Assembly (NCBI RefSeq): GCF_030317115.1
Contig: NZ_JASZYF010000009.1
Coordinates: 124,001 to 188,000, forward strand
Direction of reading: 5' to 3'
From: Variovorax gracilis
Lineage (GTDB): Bacteria > Pseudomonadota > Gammaproteobacteria > Burkholderiales > Burkholderiaceae_C
Length of the DNA: 64,000 bases
The translations under genes were made by a program, and so were the position numbers. How positions within the stretch are numbered: position 1 is the first letter of the stretch; every line of letters begins with the position of its first letter. The notes below the pieces were generated by a model. The model saw only the letters and a list, made by a program, of their open reading frames with translations. It was not told the DNA's origin and ran no database searches. Of this stretch, positions 1 through 8,242 are shown in pieces.

Positions 1-105
1 GCGGAGCCGGCGCCGATGAAGCCGGATGAGTTCGCCAGGTTCATCGCAACGGAGATCGAGCGCTGGAAGGGCGTGGCGAAGGCTGCCGACATCCAGCCCG
101 AGTAA
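1..105 (+). CDS. Bug/TctC-family tripartite tricarboxylate receptor, C-terminal end only
   Basis: Only the last 34 codons and the TAA stop lie in the window; the gene starts before base 1. The visible peptide ends with an amphipathic helix of the form EFARFIATEIERWKGVAKAA followed by DIQPE. That is the typical C-terminus of periplasmic Bug receptors (TctC family), which bind carboxylates and other small metabolites. The rest of the protein and its neighbours cannot be judged. Another receptor of the same family is at 8243-9226. Multiple orphan Bug receptors are usual in Burkholderiales. The call rests on the C-terminal pattern alone. Confidence 0.7.
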   Translation, partial: AEPAPMKPDEFARFIATEIERWKGVAKAADIQPE

Positions 106-469
106 GCCGCCCGGGCGTTGATGCGCCGCACCAAAGCGGAGACCGATGCGCCAGAACGGCGCACGCCCATCTTCCCGGCAGCCGGATCGGGACTGATTTC
201 GGTGCCGAACCGGGCCAGGAGACCCCGGATCTGCATGGCACGGAGATTGCACTATCTCCGTCACTGCCCCCTGGCGCTGATGCCGCGGGGTGGTGCCTCC
301 GCTAATGACGGCGGGATTCGAGCGAACCGAAGGCAACGACGCTGCCGGTTCGCTGTTCCAACCCGATTCGCATCCGTTCCACGCGGGGGCTTCACTGCAA
401 CAGGCTGACTGGCAGCCTGTCCGGTGGCCTGTCCTCCCGTCATGAGACCGGGTGGGTGCAGGACCCGAA
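106..469 (+). promoter_or_regulatory. structured leader/promoter region of the nirB operon
   Basis: This 364-base stretch holds no convincing gene. It contains three perfect 8-bp inverted repeats on the nirB sense strand: ACGGAGAT/ATCTCCGT (240-261, six-base loop), GCGAACCG/CGGTTCGC (322-353, with an inner GCA/TGC pairing) and ACAGGCTG/CAGCCTGT (400-420, five-base loop ACTGG). An AGGA ribosome site lies at 460-463, seven bases before the nirB ATG. The third hairpin has no T-run after it. Such a leader suggests RNA-level control of nitrite assimilation, for example antitermination. The loops do not clearly show the A1/G4 pattern of the ANTAR (NasR/NasT) target. Confidence 0.45.
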
Positions 470-3001
470 ATGAAGATTGCAGTGATTGGCCACGGCATGG
501 TGGGCCACAAGTTCCTCGAACAACTCCACGAGCTGGGCGTCGCGGATGCGGAGGTCACGGTGCTGTGCGAGGAGCCTCGCCCCGCCTACGACCGTGTGCA
601 TCTGTCCGAATTCTTTTCCGGCAAGACCGCCGAAGACCTGTCGCTCGTCGAGCCGGGCTTCTTCGAGCGCACCGGCTACACGCTGAGACTGGCCGCCCGG
701 GCGGTCGCCATCGAGCGGCGCGACAACACCATCACCACCGCCGATGGCGAAGTGGTGCACTACGACAAGCTCGTGCTGGCCACCGGATCCTTCCCCTTCG
801 TGCCGGCAGTGCCGGGCCGCGACCGGCCGGACTGCTTTGTCTACCGCACCATCGAGGACCTCGAAGCGATGAAGGCCTGCGGCGCCCGCTCCAGGACGGG
901 CGTGGTCGTCGGCGGCGGCCTGCTGGGCCTGGAATGCGCCAAGGCGCTGCGCGACATGGGCCTGGAGACGCACGTCGTGGAGTTCGCGCCGCGGCTGATG
1001 GCCGTGCAGGTGGACGAGGGCGGCGGGCGCGCACTGCGCAACAGCATCGAGGCCCTGGGCGTGCACGTGCACACCGGCCGCAACACGCTGGAGATCACAG
1101 ACGGCGCGACGGGCCGGCACCGCATGGTCTTCGCCGACGGCACGCACCTGGAGACCGACATGATCGTGTTCTCCGCCGGCATCCGCCCCCGCGACGAGCT
1201 GGCGCGCCAATGCGTGCTGGCGGTCGGCCCGCGCGGCGGCGTGGCGGTGGACAGCCATTGCCGCACCAGCGACCGCGACGTCTACGCGATCGGCGAATGC
1301 GCCTCGTGGAACGAGCAGACCTTCGGCCTGGTCGCACCGGGCTACGACATGGCCCGCGTGGCCGCGAAGCACATTGCCGGGCAGGACGACGCGGCCTTCA
1401 CCGGCGCCGACATGAGCACGAAGCTGAAGCTCATGGGCGTGGACGTGGCGAGCATCGGCGACGCGCACGGCAAGACGCCGAGGTCGCGCTCCTACCAGTA
1501 CATCAACGAGCACAAGCAGATCTACAAGAAGATCGTCGTCAGCGAGGACGGCAAGCAACTGCTCGGCGCTGTTCTCGTTGGCGACGCGGCTGAATACGGC
1601 ACCTTGCTGCAGATGGCCCTCAACGGCATCACGCTGCCGGCCGATCCGGAATTCCTGATCCTGCCGTCGAGCGACGGCAAGGCCAGGCCCGGCCTTGGCG
1701 TGGACTCGCTGCCCGACAGCGCCCAGATCTGTTCGTGCAACAGCGTCACGAAGGGTCAGATCTGCGCCGCGGTCGGCGAGGGCGCTTGCACCGTCGCCGA
1801 ACTGAAGGCCTGCACCAAGGCCGGCGCCACCTGCGGCGGATGCGTTCCGCTGGTCGGACAGGTCATGAAGGCGGAGATGGCCAAGCGCGGGCTGGCGGTC
1901 GACAACCATCTCTGCGAACACTTCCCCTACTCGCGCCAGGAGCTGTACCACCTGGTGCGGGTCGGCGAGATCCGCAGCTTCGACGACCTGCTGGCGAAGC
2001 ACGGCAAGGGCCTGGGCTGCGACATCTGCAAGCCCACGGCCGCGAGCATCTTTGCCTCGTGCTGGAATGAATTCGTCCTCAAGAAGAATCTGGCCGGCCT
2101 GCAGGACAGCAACGACTACTTCCTCGGCAACATCCAGAAGGACGGCAGCTACTCGGTGGTGCCGCGCATGCCCGGAGGCGAGGTCACGCCCGAGGGGCTG
2201 ATCGCCGTGGGACAGGTGGCGAAGAAGTACGGCCTCTACACCAAGATCACAGGCGGCCAGCGCGTGGACCTCTTCGGAGCACGGGTGGAGCAACTGCCGT
2301 CGATCTGGGAGGAGCTGATCGCCGCCGGCTTCGAATCCGGCCACGCCTACGGCAAGTCGCTGCGCACCGTGAAGAGCTGCGTGGGGTCGACCTGGTGCCG
2401 CTACGGCGTGGACGACAGCGTGGGCCTCGCCGTCGAACTGGAGAACCGCTACAAGGGTTTGCGCGCACCGCACAAGATCAAGTTCGGCGTCTCGGGCTGC
2501 ACCCGCGAATGTGCCGAGGCGCAGGGCAAGGACGTGGGCATCATCGCCACGGACAAGGGCTGGAACCTCTACGTGTGCGGCAACGGCGGCATGAAGCCGC
2601 GCCACGCCGAGCTGATCGCCACGGACCTCGACAAGTCAGGCCTGATCCGGCTGATCGACCGCTTCCTGATGTTCTATGTGCGCACGGCGGACCGCCTGCA
2701 GCGCACCAGCACCTGGCGCGAGAGCCTGGAGGGCGGCCTGGACTACCTGAAGGGCGTGCTCGTCCAGGACACCCTCGGCCTCGGCGCGGAGCTCGAAGCC
2801 CAGATGCAGCACGTGGTCGACACCTACCAGTGCGAGTGGAAGACCGCCGTGAACGACCCCGTCACGCGGCAGCGATTCCGCTCCTTCGTCAACAGCGAGA
2901 AGCCGGACGAGCACATCGTGTTCGTGGAGGAGCGCGGCCAGCGCCGCCCCGCGCGTGCGGAAGAACGCGCCGAAGCCGACACCGACGTCGCCAGCGTCTG
3001 A
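470..3001 (+). CDS. nirB: assimilatory NAD(P)H-nitrite reductase, large subunit
   Basis: Reduces nitrite to ammonium with six electrons from NAD(P)H in the cytoplasm, together with NirD. The 843-residue product has the standard NirB layout. An FAD-binding GHGMVG motif is near residue 8 and a second Rossmann motif (VVGGGLLGLE) near 145. A BFD-type [2Fe-2S] domain begins about residue 421 (CSCNSVTKGQIC then CGGC). The sulfite/nitrite reductase half carries the siroheme-[4Fe-4S] cysteines as C-x5-C (about 637-643) and C-x3-C (about 678-682). ATG 470 is preferred over upstream GTG 452 because AGGA precedes it and the protein then opens with the usual MKIAVIGHG. nirD follows after 19 bases. Confidence 0.97.
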   Translation: MKIAVIGHGMVGHKFLEQLHELGVADAEVTVLCEEPRPAYDRVHLSEFFSGKTAEDLSLVEPGFFERTGYTLRLAARAVAIERRDNTITTADGEVVHYDKLVLATGSFPFVPAVPGRDRPDCFVYRTIEDLEAMKACGARSRTGVVVGGGLLGLECAKALRDMGLETHVVEFAPRLMAVQVDEGGGRALRNSIEALGVHVHTGRNTLEITDGATGRHRMVFADGTHLETDMIVFSAGIRPRDELARQCVLAVGPRGGVAVDSHCRTSDRDVYAIGECASWNEQTFGLVAPGYDMARVAAKHIAGQDDAAFTGADMSTKLKLMGVDVASIGDAHGKTPRSRSYQYINEHKQIYKKIVVSEDGKQLLGAVLVGDAAEYGTLLQMALNGITLPADPEFLILPSSDGKARPGLGVDSLPDSAQICSCNSVTKGQICAAVGEGACTVAELKACTKAGATCGGCVPLVGQVMKAEMAKRGLAVDNHLCEHFPYSRQELYHLVRVGEIRSFDDLLAKHGKGLGCDICKPTAASIFASCWNEFVLKKNLAGLQDSNDYFLGNIQKDGSYSVVPRMPGGEVTPEGLIAVGQVAKKYGLYTKITGGQRVDLFGARVEQLPSIWEELIAAGFESGHAYGKSLRTVKSCVGSTWCRYGVDDSVGLAVELENRYKGLRAPHKIKFGVSGCTRECAEAQGKDVGIIATDKGWNLYVCGNGGMKPRHAELIATDLDKSGLIRLIDRFLMFYVRTADRLQRTSTWRESLEGGLDYLKGVLVQDTLGLGAELEAQMQHVVDTYQCEWKTAVNDPVTRQRFRSFVNSEKPDEHIVFVEERGQRRPARAEERAEADTDVASV

Positions 3002-3020
3002 AACCCGGAGGACATTCCAC

Positions 3021-3362
3021 ATGACCACAGAAGCTTCGAGCTGGACCGCCGTGTGCGCCGCCAGCGACATCCTGCCCAACACCGGCGTGTGCGCCCTCGT
3101 CGATGGCGTGCATGTCGCGATCTTCCGCGTCGGCCAAGAGCAGGACCTCTACGCCATCGACAACGTCGACCCCAAGGCGGGGGCCAGTGTGCTCTCTCGC
3201 GGACTGGTCGGCAGCCTGGGCGACCGCATCGTCGTTGCCTCGCCGCTCTACAAGAACCACTTCGACCTGCGCAACGGCGAATGCCTGGAAGCGCCCGAGC
3301 ACTCGGTGCGGGCGCATGCCGTGCGCGTGCAGGAGGGCCGCGTGCTCGTCGCGCTTGCCTGA
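3021..3362 (+). CDS. nirD: nitrite reductase small subunit, Rieske-like
   Basis: A 113-residue partner of NirB with the Rieske fold but none of the iron-sulfur ligands, as is normal for NirD. Recognisable segments are an N-terminal 'DILPNTGVCALVDGVHVAIF' strand region and a 'SPLYKNHFDLRNGECLE' segment. The latter sits where a true Rieske protein would have its second ligand pair. The reading frame is open further upstream, but ATG 3021 has GGAG about ten bases before it and gives the expected size. It lies 19 bases after nirB and is surely cotranscribed with it. No separate promoter is visible. Confidence 0.95.
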   Translation: MTTEASSWTAVCAASDILPNTGVCALVDGVHVAIFRVGQEQDLYAIDNVDPKAGASVLSRGLVGSLGDRIVVASPLYKNHFDLRNGECLEAPEHSVRAHAVRVQEGRVLVALA

Positions 3363-3423
3363 TCCCATCGCCAAGCCTCCAACCCAACCAATCACTACTT
3401 CTTCAAGTTCCCAAGGAATTCCC

Positions 3424-4236
3424 ATGGCCTATCTGGCACCTGCCGAGTTCGTCACCAAGATGGTCGACGCCGGCGAATCCAAGCTCCTGATGTCCACCCG
3501 CGACACGCTGATCCGCTCCTACATGGCCGGTGCCATCCTGGCGCTGGCGGCGGCCTTCGCGGTCAGCGTCAGCGTCAACACGGGCAACGCGCTGGTCGGC
3601 GCCATGCTCTTCCCGGTCGGCTTCATCATGCTGTACCTGATGGGCTTCGACCTGCTGACCGGTGTCTTCACGCTGGTGCCGCTGGCCGTGCTGGACAAGC
3701 GCCCCGGCGCCACCTGGCGCGGCTGCTTTCGCAACTGGGGGCTGGTGTTCGTCGGCAACTTCGCGGGCGCCCTGACGGTGGCGGTGTTCATGGCGGTCAT
3801 CTTCACCTTCGGCTTCAGCGAAGCGCCCAATGCCATCGGCGAGAAGCTGGGCCATATCGGCGAAGGCCGCACGCTGGGCTATGCCGCTCACGGCGCGGCC
3901 GGCATGCTGACGCTGTTCATCCGCGGCGTGATGTGCAACTGGATGGTGTCCACCGGCGTGGTCGCCGCGATGATGTCGACCACGGTGTCCGGCAAGGCGA
4001 TCGGCATGTGGATGCCCGTGATGATCTTCTTCTACATGGGCTTCGAGCATTCGATCGTCAACATGTTCCTGTTCCCCACCGGCCTGCTGCTGGGCGGCAA
4101 GTTCACCTTGATGGACTACCTCATCTGGAACGAGATCCCGACGGTGCTGGGCAACCTGGTCGGCGGCCTGACCTTCGTCGGCCTGACGCTGTACTCGACC
4201 CATTACAAGACGGCGCCCAAGCGCGCCCTGAGCTGA
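3424..4236 (+). CDS. nirC: formate/nitrite transporter family channel, NirC-like
   Basis: A 270-residue inner-membrane protein of the FNT family, which forms pentameric nitrite/formate channels with six membrane helices per subunit. The sequence shows the expected hydrophobic segments, including one at LIRSYMAGAILALAAAFAVS and one at AMLFPVGFIMLYLMGFDLLT. Near the C-terminus there is a GFEHSIVNMFLFPTGLLLGG helix, the FNT signature region. AAGGAA at 3413-3418 gives a good ribosome site five bases before ATG 3424. Its place directly after nirBD indicates nitrite import or efflux for assimilation. It is separated from nirD by 61 bases and from the kinase gene by about 8. Confidence 0.93.
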   Translation: MAYLAPAEFVTKMVDAGESKLLMSTRDTLIRSYMAGAILALAAAFAVSVSVNTGNALVGAMLFPVGFIMLYLMGFDLLTGVFTLVPLAVLDKRPGATWRGCFRNWGLVFVGNFAGALTVAVFMAVIFTFGFSEAPNAIGEKLGHIGEGRTLGYAAHGAAGMLTLFIRGVMCNWMVSTGVVAAMMSTTVSGKAIGMWMPVMIFFYMGFEHSIVNMFLFPTGLLLGGKFTLMDYLIWNEIPTVLGNLVGGLTFVGLTLYSTHYKTAPKRALS

Positions 4237-4244
4237 GCGGCAGC

Positions 4245-5981
4245 TTGCAGAAGGCGTTGCGCGTGACGCTCGGCCAGCATTCGCTGGCCGGGCCACATGG
4301 TGTGAACCAGGACTTCCACGGTGCGATGCTGCCGGAGGGCGCGCTGCGCAGCGCCAAGGGCATCGCGGTCGCGCTCGCCGACGGGATCGGCTCCAGCCGC
4401 GTGAGCCAGGTGGCGAGCGCCGCGGCGGTGCGCGGCTTTCTCGACGACTACTACGCGACTTCCGATGCCTGGTCGGTGCGACGCTCGGCCCAGCGGGTGC
4501 TCGGCGCCACCAACTCGTGGCTGCATGCCCAGACGATGCGCAGCGACGCGCGCTTCGACAAGGACAGCGGCTATGTGTGCACCTTCAGCGCGCTGATTCT
4601 CAAGGGCCGGGACGTGCATCTGCTGCATGTCGGAGACGCGCGGGTCCTCCGCCTGCATCCCAACGCGCTGGAACAACTCACGGAAGACCACCGCATCCAT
4701 CTCTCATCGGTCGAGTCGTACCTGGGCCGCGCACTTGGCGCGGGCCCCCACGTGGAGATCGACTATCGCTGCTGGGAGGCAGAGGTCGGCGAGGTCTACC
4801 TGCTGGCCACCGACGGCGCCTACGCGTACCTCGACGCCGAAGCCGTCCACGAAGCGATCGCCCGGTGTGGCGACGACTTCGACGAGGCCGCCCGCTTGCT
4901 TGCCGCTGCGGCACATGCGAAGGGCAGCGACGACGACAGCACCGTGCAACTCCTGCGCATCGATCAGCTCCCGCCGGCGGATGCGGCGCAGTTGCAGTTG
5001 CAGCGCGAGGCCCTGGCGATCGCGCCCCCGCTGGCGCCGCGGGCCAGGTTCGAGGGCTTCACGGTCGTGCGCGATCTGCAAGTCAGCTCGCGCAGCCATG
5101 TGCACCTGGCCATCGACGAGGCGAGCGGGCAGCAGGTGGTGTTGAAGCTGCCTTCGGTCGACCTGCGCGACGACCCCGACTATCTGGACCGCTTCGTCCT
5201 TGAAGAATGGGTGGCGCGGCGCGTCGACAGCATCCATGTGCTCAAGGCGAGCCCGATCGACCGGACGCGCGGGCACCTCTATGTCGCCATGGAATACGTC
5301 GATGGACAGACGCTGGCGCAATGGATGATCGACCACCCCGCGCCTGCGCTGGACAGCGTGCGCGGCATCGTCGAGCAGCTGGCGAAGGGCCTGCACGCCC
5401 TGCACGGCAAGGAGATGCTGCACCAGGACATCCGCCCCGAGAACGTGATGATCGACCGCACGGACACCGTCAAGATCATCGATCTGGCATCGACCCACGT
5501 GGCAGGGCTGGCCGACAGCGCGCGAGGCAACCGCGCACTCGCCATCGAAGGCACCCTGCAGTACACGGCGCCGGAGTACTTCGCCGGCCAGGGCGGCAGT
5601 GCACGTTCCGACCTGTTCTCGCTGGCGGTCATGGCTTACCAGATGCTCACGAAGCAGTTGCCCTACGGCCTTCATGTGTCGCGGGTCCGGTCCAGCGCGG
5701 ACGCGAACCGGCTGCGTTATGTGCCGGCGCGCCACTATCGGCCCGATCTGCCCGAGTGGGTCGACGCCGTACTGCAGAAGGCGCTGCACCCGGACCCGGC
5801 CAAGCGGCAGGAGGCGGTGTCCGAGTTCGTGCATGACCTTCGGGCGCCGGGCCACGAGTTCATGCGGCCGAGGCTGCCGCCGCTGATCGAACGGCATCCC
5901 GTGCTCTTCTGGCAGTACACCACCGTGCTGCTGGCTGGTGCCGTGGTGCTGCTGGTGGGGCTGCGCGTCATCGGTCGGTGA
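4245..5981 (+). CDS. PP2C phosphatase / serine-threonine protein kinase fusion, membrane-anchored
   Basis: About 578 residues. Residues 1-240 are a PP2C-type phosphatase with metal-binding signatures VNQDFHG, ALADGIGSS, LLHVGDARVL, LLATDGAYAY and DDDSTVQLL. Residues from about 268 are a eukaryotic-type kinase: VVLKL lysine, HQDIRPEN catalytic loop (near 393), KIIDLAS in place of DFG, and YTAPEYF. The glycine-rich loop is atypical (LQVSSRSHVHLA, no glycines). One C-terminal membrane helix lies at about 552-575. No ATG precedes the PP2C domain; TTG 4245 and GTG 4263 are the plausible starts. Such fusions recur next to nitrate/nitrite assimilation genes in beta-proteobacteria, so control of NirC or the reductase is likely but unproven. 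Confidence 0.88.
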   Translation: MQKALRVTLGQHSLAGPHGVNQDFHGAMLPEGALRSAKGIAVALADGIGSSRVSQVASAAAVRGFLDDYYATSDAWSVRRSAQRVLGATNSWLHAQTMRSDARFDKDSGYVCTFSALILKGRDVHLLHVGDARVLRLHPNALEQLTEDHRIHLSSVESYLGRALGAGPHVEIDYRCWEAEVGEVYLLATDGAYAYLDAEAVHEAIARCGDDFDEAARLLAAAAHAKGSDDDSTVQLLRIDQLPPADAAQLQLQREALAIAPPLAPRARFEGFTVVRDLQVSSRSHVHLAIDEASGQQVVLKLPSVDLRDDPDYLDRFVLEEWVARRVDSIHVLKASPIDRTRGHLYVAMEYVDGQTLAQWMIDHPAPALDSVRGIVEQLAKGLHALHGKEMLHQDIRPENVMIDRTDTVKIIDLASTHVAGLADSARGNRALAIEGTLQYTAPEYFAGQGGSARSDLFSLAVMAYQMLTKQLPYGLHVSRVRSSADANRLRYVPARHYRPDLPEWVDAVLQKALHPDPAKRQEAVSEFVHDLRAPGHEFMRPRLPPLIERHPVLFWQYTTVLLAGAVVLLVGLRVIGR

Positions 5982-6002
5982 CCGGGCGAAGCGGGTCCTG
6001 CG

Positions 6003-6944
6003 TCAGCGTCGGGGCCGCTCGGCGGCGCCCGTGCGCAGGCACTGCATCAATTGCTCGGTCGCCGGCGTCGGCTTGCGCCCCTGCATCGTGATCATCCCCA
6101 CCGGCGGCAGCTCGATCGGCACCGGCAGCCTGAGCGCCTTGACGAGCCCCTCGCGCTCGAAATGCCGGGCGACGCCGAGCGCCAGGAAACCGACGGCCGA
6201 GCGCTCGCGGATGCAGCTCAGCGTGACCAGGAACGAGGCCGTCTCTACGATATCCACCGGCGGCAGCAGCCGGTGCTTGTAGAACATCTGTTCCAGTTTC
6301 ATGCGTGACGACGCCCAGGGCGGCGGCATCACCCAGGGCAGCTGGCCGAGCTGGCGCCAGCTCGGCCTGGCGGCGGAGGCCAGTTCATGGTCGGGTCGAA
6401 CCACCACGCACATGGGCTCGGCATACAGGGCTTCGGTGCTCAGGTCCGGCGCCGCGTATCCGGGTTCGAGGCGCCCGACGAAGAGGTCCAGCTCGCCGAC
6501 GCGCAGGCGCGGCAGCAGGCGCGTCAGGTCGCCTTCCTCGATCATGACGGTGGTCTGTTTCGAGCGCTCCTTCAGCAATGCGACGGCCCGCATCAGGAGC
6601 GAAGGCGTGGCGACGACCATGGCACCGACGCTCGTCCGGCCCGCCGCGCCGCTCGCCACGGCGGCGATTTCGTCGCGCGTGCGGCCGTAGTCGGCCAGCA
6701 CCGATCGCGCGAAACGCACCACCGCCGTGCCGTATGCGGTGGGCTCGGTGCCGCGCGTCGAGCGCATGAACAGAGGGAGGTCGAACATGCGCTCGATCTC
6801 CACCAGCGTCTTCGAGACGGCCGGCTGGGTGACCGAGAGGAATTCGGCGGCGCGGCCCAGATGGCGGAACTCGTCGAGCGCCACCAGCAACTGCAGATGC
6901 CGCAGCTTGAGGTTGGACCGGAGCACGCGATCGATGTCAGGCAT
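6003..6944 (-). CDS. LysR-type transcriptional regulator
   Basis: A 313-residue LysR protein. The N-terminal winged helix-turn-helix runs LRHLQLLVALDEFRHLGRAA with SVTQPAVSKTLVEIE as the recognition part. The rest is the periplasmic-binding-protein-like effector domain. It is transcribed away from the sugar-acid operon starting at 8243, the usual geometry for a LysR regulator and its target, so an aldarate or related acid is the probable inducer. The IS110 element now separates the two. Its stop lies only 21 bases from the end of the convergent kinase gene, so it is unlikely to belong to the nitrite operon. Confident on family, moderate on target. Confidence 0.93.
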   Translation of the reverse strand: MPDIDRVLRSNLKLRHLQLLVALDEFRHLGRAAEFLSVTQPAVSKTLVEIERMFDLPLFMRSTRGTEPTAYGTAVVRFARSVLADYGRTRDEIAAVASGAAGRTSVGAMVVATPSLLMRAVALLKERSKQTTVMIEEGDLTRLLPRLRVGELDLFVGRLEPGYAAPDLSTEALYAEPMCVVVRPDHELASAARPSWRQLGQLPWVMPPPWASSRMKLEQMFYKHRLLPPVDIVETASFLVTLSCIRERSAVGFLALGVARHFEREGLVKALRLPVPIELPPVGMITMQGRKPTPATEQLMQCLRTGAAERPRR

Positions 6945-7058
6945 GGTTCATAACCCAAACGGAAAGAAGAGAGTCCCAATTCTCATTGGATTGTCATGTT
7001 GAACACTTGAACAATCGGGCTTCCACGAAGAAATCAGCAACCATCTTGAATGACTAAC

Positions 7059-8009
7059 TCAAGCAATGCCCGCAATCTCGTGGCTCCAAGGCGACTTGGT
7101 GCGAGCGATGGCGTTCAGGATGATCAGCAGCTTGTGCATACAGGCCACGAGGGCGACCTTCTTGGGTTTGCCGGCGGCCAGCAGCTTTGCGTAGAAGGCT
7201 TTGAGCACCGGATTGAAGCGCGTGCCGACGAGCGCAGCGACGTAGAGCACGCGACGCACATCGGCGCGCCCGCCGAAGATATGGCGCTGGCCGCGCAGAG
7301 TGCCCGAGTCTCGGTTCATTGGCGCCAGGCCTACCAGCGAGGTGATCTGCTTGCGGTTGAGGTGGCCGAGTTCGGGCAGTTGCGCCAGCAGCGTGCTGGC
7401 GGTCGTGGGGCCAACGCCTTTGACGGAGGTCAGCAGTTTGGCCAGGTCGGCGTGGTGAGCCTGTACATGTTCGCGCAGTTGCCCGTCCACGTCGTGGAGC
7501 TGGGCGGCGATCGCATCCATGATCGCCAGGATGCTGGCCTTGGCCTTCGGGTGGGCCAGCGCGAGGCGCTGGCGCTCGGCCACCAGCATGGCGACCAATT
7601 GGCGTCGACGCGTTACCAGCGCGGTAAGTTCGCGCTGCTGCTCATCGAGCAGTGCACGCGGCTCGTGACCCTGCGCGTCCAGCAAAGCAGCGAAGCCACG
7701 CAACACCTGCGCGTCGATGCGATCGGTCTTGGCCAACTTGCCCATGCAGCGCGCAAAGTCGCGTGCCTGGCGCGGGTTGATGACCGACACACGCAGGCCC
7801 GCCGCAGCCAGCGCGAGCGCCAGGAGCCGCTCATGGCCGCCCGTGGCCTCCAGCAGGATCAGGCGCGGCGCCAGCGGCACCAGCACCTGGCACAGCTCAG
7901 CGTGGCCCGCCTCGTCATTGCCCAGACTCAAGGTTTGCGCCTCGCCGCTAACAGCCACCTCGAAGCTGGCCTTGGCGACATCGATGCCCACGTAGACAGG
8001 TTCACTCAT
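7059..8009 (-). CDS. IS110-family DEDD transposase (serine recombinase-like)
   Basis: A 316-residue transposase with the two IS110 domains. The N-terminal RuvC-like DEDD domain shows D10 (YVGIDVAKASF), E54 (LLEATGGHE) and the D96/D99 pair (KTDRIDAQVL). The C-terminal Transposase_20 domain contains KGVGPTTASTLLAQLPELG and later GRADVRRVLYVAALV. The frame is intact from ATG to TGA and the length is close to the usual IS110 size, so it may still be active. IS110 recombinases insert through a structured RNA rather than terminal repeats; see the candidate RNA upstream. Confidence 0.95.
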   Translation of the reverse strand: MSEPVYVGIDVAKASFEVAVSGEAQTLSLGNDEAGHAELCQVLVPLAPRLILLEATGGHERLLALALAAAGLRVSVINPRQARDFARCMGKLAKTDRIDAQVLRGFAALLDAQGHEPRALLDEQQRELTALVTRRRQLVAMLVAERQRLALAHPKAKASILAIMDAIAAQLHDVDGQLREHVQAHHADLAKLLTSVKGVGPTTASTLLAQLPELGHLNRKQITSLVGLAPMNRDSGTLRGQRHIFGGRADVRRVLYVAALVGTRFNPVLKAFYAKLLAAGKPKKVALVACMHKLLIILNAIARTKSPWSHEIAGIA

Positions 8010-8014
8010 AGCGG

Positions 8015-8165
8015 TTCTCCGGCTCCCAGCCTTATGAATACGAAATGTGTTCGTTCAACCATTCGGGATGCAGCAGAACAAAGAGACCACCACCGCGCGC
8101 CCTGTGCTGAAGTTCGAGCTCGGGCTCGCAGGAGACCCAGGCTACGCGGTGGCGAGTCAACCCGT
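8015..8165 (-). ncRNA. candidate IS110 bridge RNA region
   Basis: This non-coding segment lies directly upstream of the transposase, where IS110-group elements encode their bridge RNA. It contains nested inverted repeats. An outer stem pairs CCACCGCG (8090-8097) with CGCGGTGG (8145-8152). Inside it CCTG (8101-8104) can pair with CAGG (8129-8132), and an inner hairpin pairs CGAGC (8115-8119) with GCTCG (8124-8128). The segment has no open reading frame of note. The limits are approximate and the target- and donor-binding loops could not be assigned. The call combines the visible structure with what is known of the family. Confidence 0.5.
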
Positions 8166-8242
8166 TCACTGATCGACGCGCTTGCCTGCTCATCGACCAC
8201 TGAAGTTTGAATTATTTGAAAGATATAAGGAGACAAGACCCC

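Larger units (their letters stand above)
7020..8200 (-). mobile_element. IS110-family insertion sequence, ends approximate
   Basis: One complete transposase gene with a short non-coding flank downstream (before 7059) and a longer structured non-coding flank upstream (8010 to about 8200). This is the layout of the IS110 group. No terminal inverted repeat or target duplication was found, as expected for this family, so the boundaries are estimates. The element lies in the intergenic region between the LysR gene and the Bug receptor operon. AT-rich, promoter-like DNA with the AAGGAGA ribosome site of the receptor gene resumes at about 8200. Confidence 0.75.

Noticed and set aside
240..420. nirB leader as a classical ANTAR (NasR/NasT) target
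   Set aside because: The hairpins are real but the hexaloops with A at position 1 and G at position 4 are not clearly present in two adjacent stems; kept only as a structured leader.
440..2605. A 721-codon antisense frame over nirB
   Set aside because: It has no domain-like sequence and mirrors a strong NirB gene; long antisense frames are expected at this GC content.
6945..8242. Terminal inverted repeats or target duplication for the insertion element
   Set aside because: No convincing matching ends were found; IS110 elements usually lack them, so exact ends were left open.
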